The notes beneath the pieces were generated by a model. The model was given only the letters and a program-made list of their open reading frames with translations. It made no database searches and was not told the origin of the DNA. A program made the translations under genes and the position numbers. Positions 7,175 through 7,305 of a DNA stretch of 7,305 bases are shown here, one piece after another (position 1 is the first letter of the stretch; every line of letters starts with the position of its first letter). Source of the stretch: Bacteroidota bacterium (GTDB lineage Bacteria; Zhuqueibacterota; Zhuqueibacteria; Zhuqueibacterales; Geothermadaptataceae); NCBI GenBank assembly GCA_011375275.1, contig DRLW01000050.1:1-7305 (forward strand), read 5' to 3'.

Positions 7175-7190
7175 GCACGCTTTAGCGTGC
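7175..7190. repeat. Perfect hairpin GCACGCTTTAGCGTGC
   Basis: GCACGC and GCGTGC form a perfect 6-bp stem around TTTA, extendable by a T-A pair to 7 bp with a two-base loop. It is preceded by CGTAG. The block CGTAGTGC (7169-7176) is the reverse complement of GCACTACG (7112-7119) inside REP-like copy 2, so it may belong to the same repeat composite. No T-run follows, so it is not a typical intrinsic terminator. Confidence 0.6.
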
Positions 7191-7240
7191 CTGAAACTCG
7201 CCAACCTTACGGGAGTACCGGAGTCCCCTCGGAATGGATG

Positions 7241-7257
7241 CTGGCTTTCAGAGCCAG
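7241..7257. repeat. Short perfect hairpin CTGGCT-TTCAG-AGCCAG
   Basis: A 6-bp perfect inverted repeat with a 5-base loop. Alone it could be chance; it is listed because it sits in a run of palindromes in a gene-free region. Confidence 0.4.
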
Positions 7258-7282
7258 GAGTATCTCGCATCGCTCGTGGGAC

Positions 7283-7302
7283 TGCCCCGCGGAAGCGGGG
7301 CA
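7283..7302. repeat. GC-rich hairpin TGCCCCGC-GGAA-GCGGGGCA
   Basis: A perfect 8-bp stem closed by GGAA, a GNRA-type tetraloop if transcribed on the plus strand, so it would be very stable RNA. It ends three bases before the window edge. Whether a T-run (terminator) or another repeat follows cannot be seen. No plus-strand gene lies upstream of it within the window, which favours a repeat over a terminator for plus-strand transcription. Confidence 0.55.
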
Positions 7303-7305
7303 ACA

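Larger units (their letters stand above)
6892..7305. other. Gene-free region: transporter leader plus palindrome cluster
   Basis: No credible coding region was found on either strand in these 414 bases. The short open frames that cross it start inside the transporter or run through the palindromes, and lack ribosome binding sites. Bases 6892-6980 are AT-rich and serve as leader and probable promoter of the OPT gene. Bases 6981-7036 show nothing distinctive. From 7037 to 7302 there are five perfect or near-perfect stem-loops, listed separately. No gene start is visible before the window ends. Confidence 0.7.

Noticed and set aside
7115..7303. Minus-strand open frame of 62 codons at the right edge
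   Set aside because: It runs through four palindromes with no ribosome binding site and no protein-like pattern.

Overview
The window is about 7.3 kb of ordinary-looking bacterial chromosome with moderately high GC. The RND-type multidrug efflux pump implies a Gram-negative, diderm bacterium. GlpD implies a quinone-linked respiratory chain. Nothing in the sequence fixes the phylum; the protein style fits an environmental or metagenomic lineage, but that is an impression only. No rRNA, tRNA, CRISPR array, transposase or phage gene is visible.

Layout, left to right. (1) Positions 1-2816, plus strand: the C-terminal ~90% of an RND inner-membrane efflux pump, whose start lies outside the window. 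(2) Positions 2820-4433, minus strand: glpD, FAD-dependent glycerol-3-phosphate dehydrogenase, which meets the RND gene tail to tail with only 3 bases between the stop codons. (3) Positions 4434-4611: a 178-base gap with a weak promoter candidate for glpD. (4) Positions 4612-5151, minus strand: an unrecognised 179-residue protein with two membrane segments and a helical tail. (5) Positions 5164-6891, minus strand: an OPT-family (oligopeptide transporter) permease that starts at TTG behind a strong ribosome binding site. (6) Positions 6892-7305: a 414-base gene-free region. Its first ~90 bases hold the leader and probable promoter of the transporter. The rest carries a cluster of palindromes, including two REP-like hairpins arranged as inverted copies.

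How the genes relate. The OPT transporter and the 179-residue protein form a clear two-gene unit: the stop codon of the first overlaps the Shine-Dalgarno sequence of the second. This suggests translational coupling and possibly a physical partnership. glpD is downstream on the same strand but separated by 178 bases, so it may be read through from the transporter unit or have its own promoter. The RND pump belongs to a different, leftward-lying operon on the opposite strand. Its usual membrane-fusion and outer-membrane partners are not in the window.

The items most worth a second look are the OPT/179-residue pair, as a possible transporter plus uncharacterised accessory subunit, and the palindrome cluster at the right edge. 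The three recognised genes look like intact family members. I saw no evidence for a wholly new type of system.
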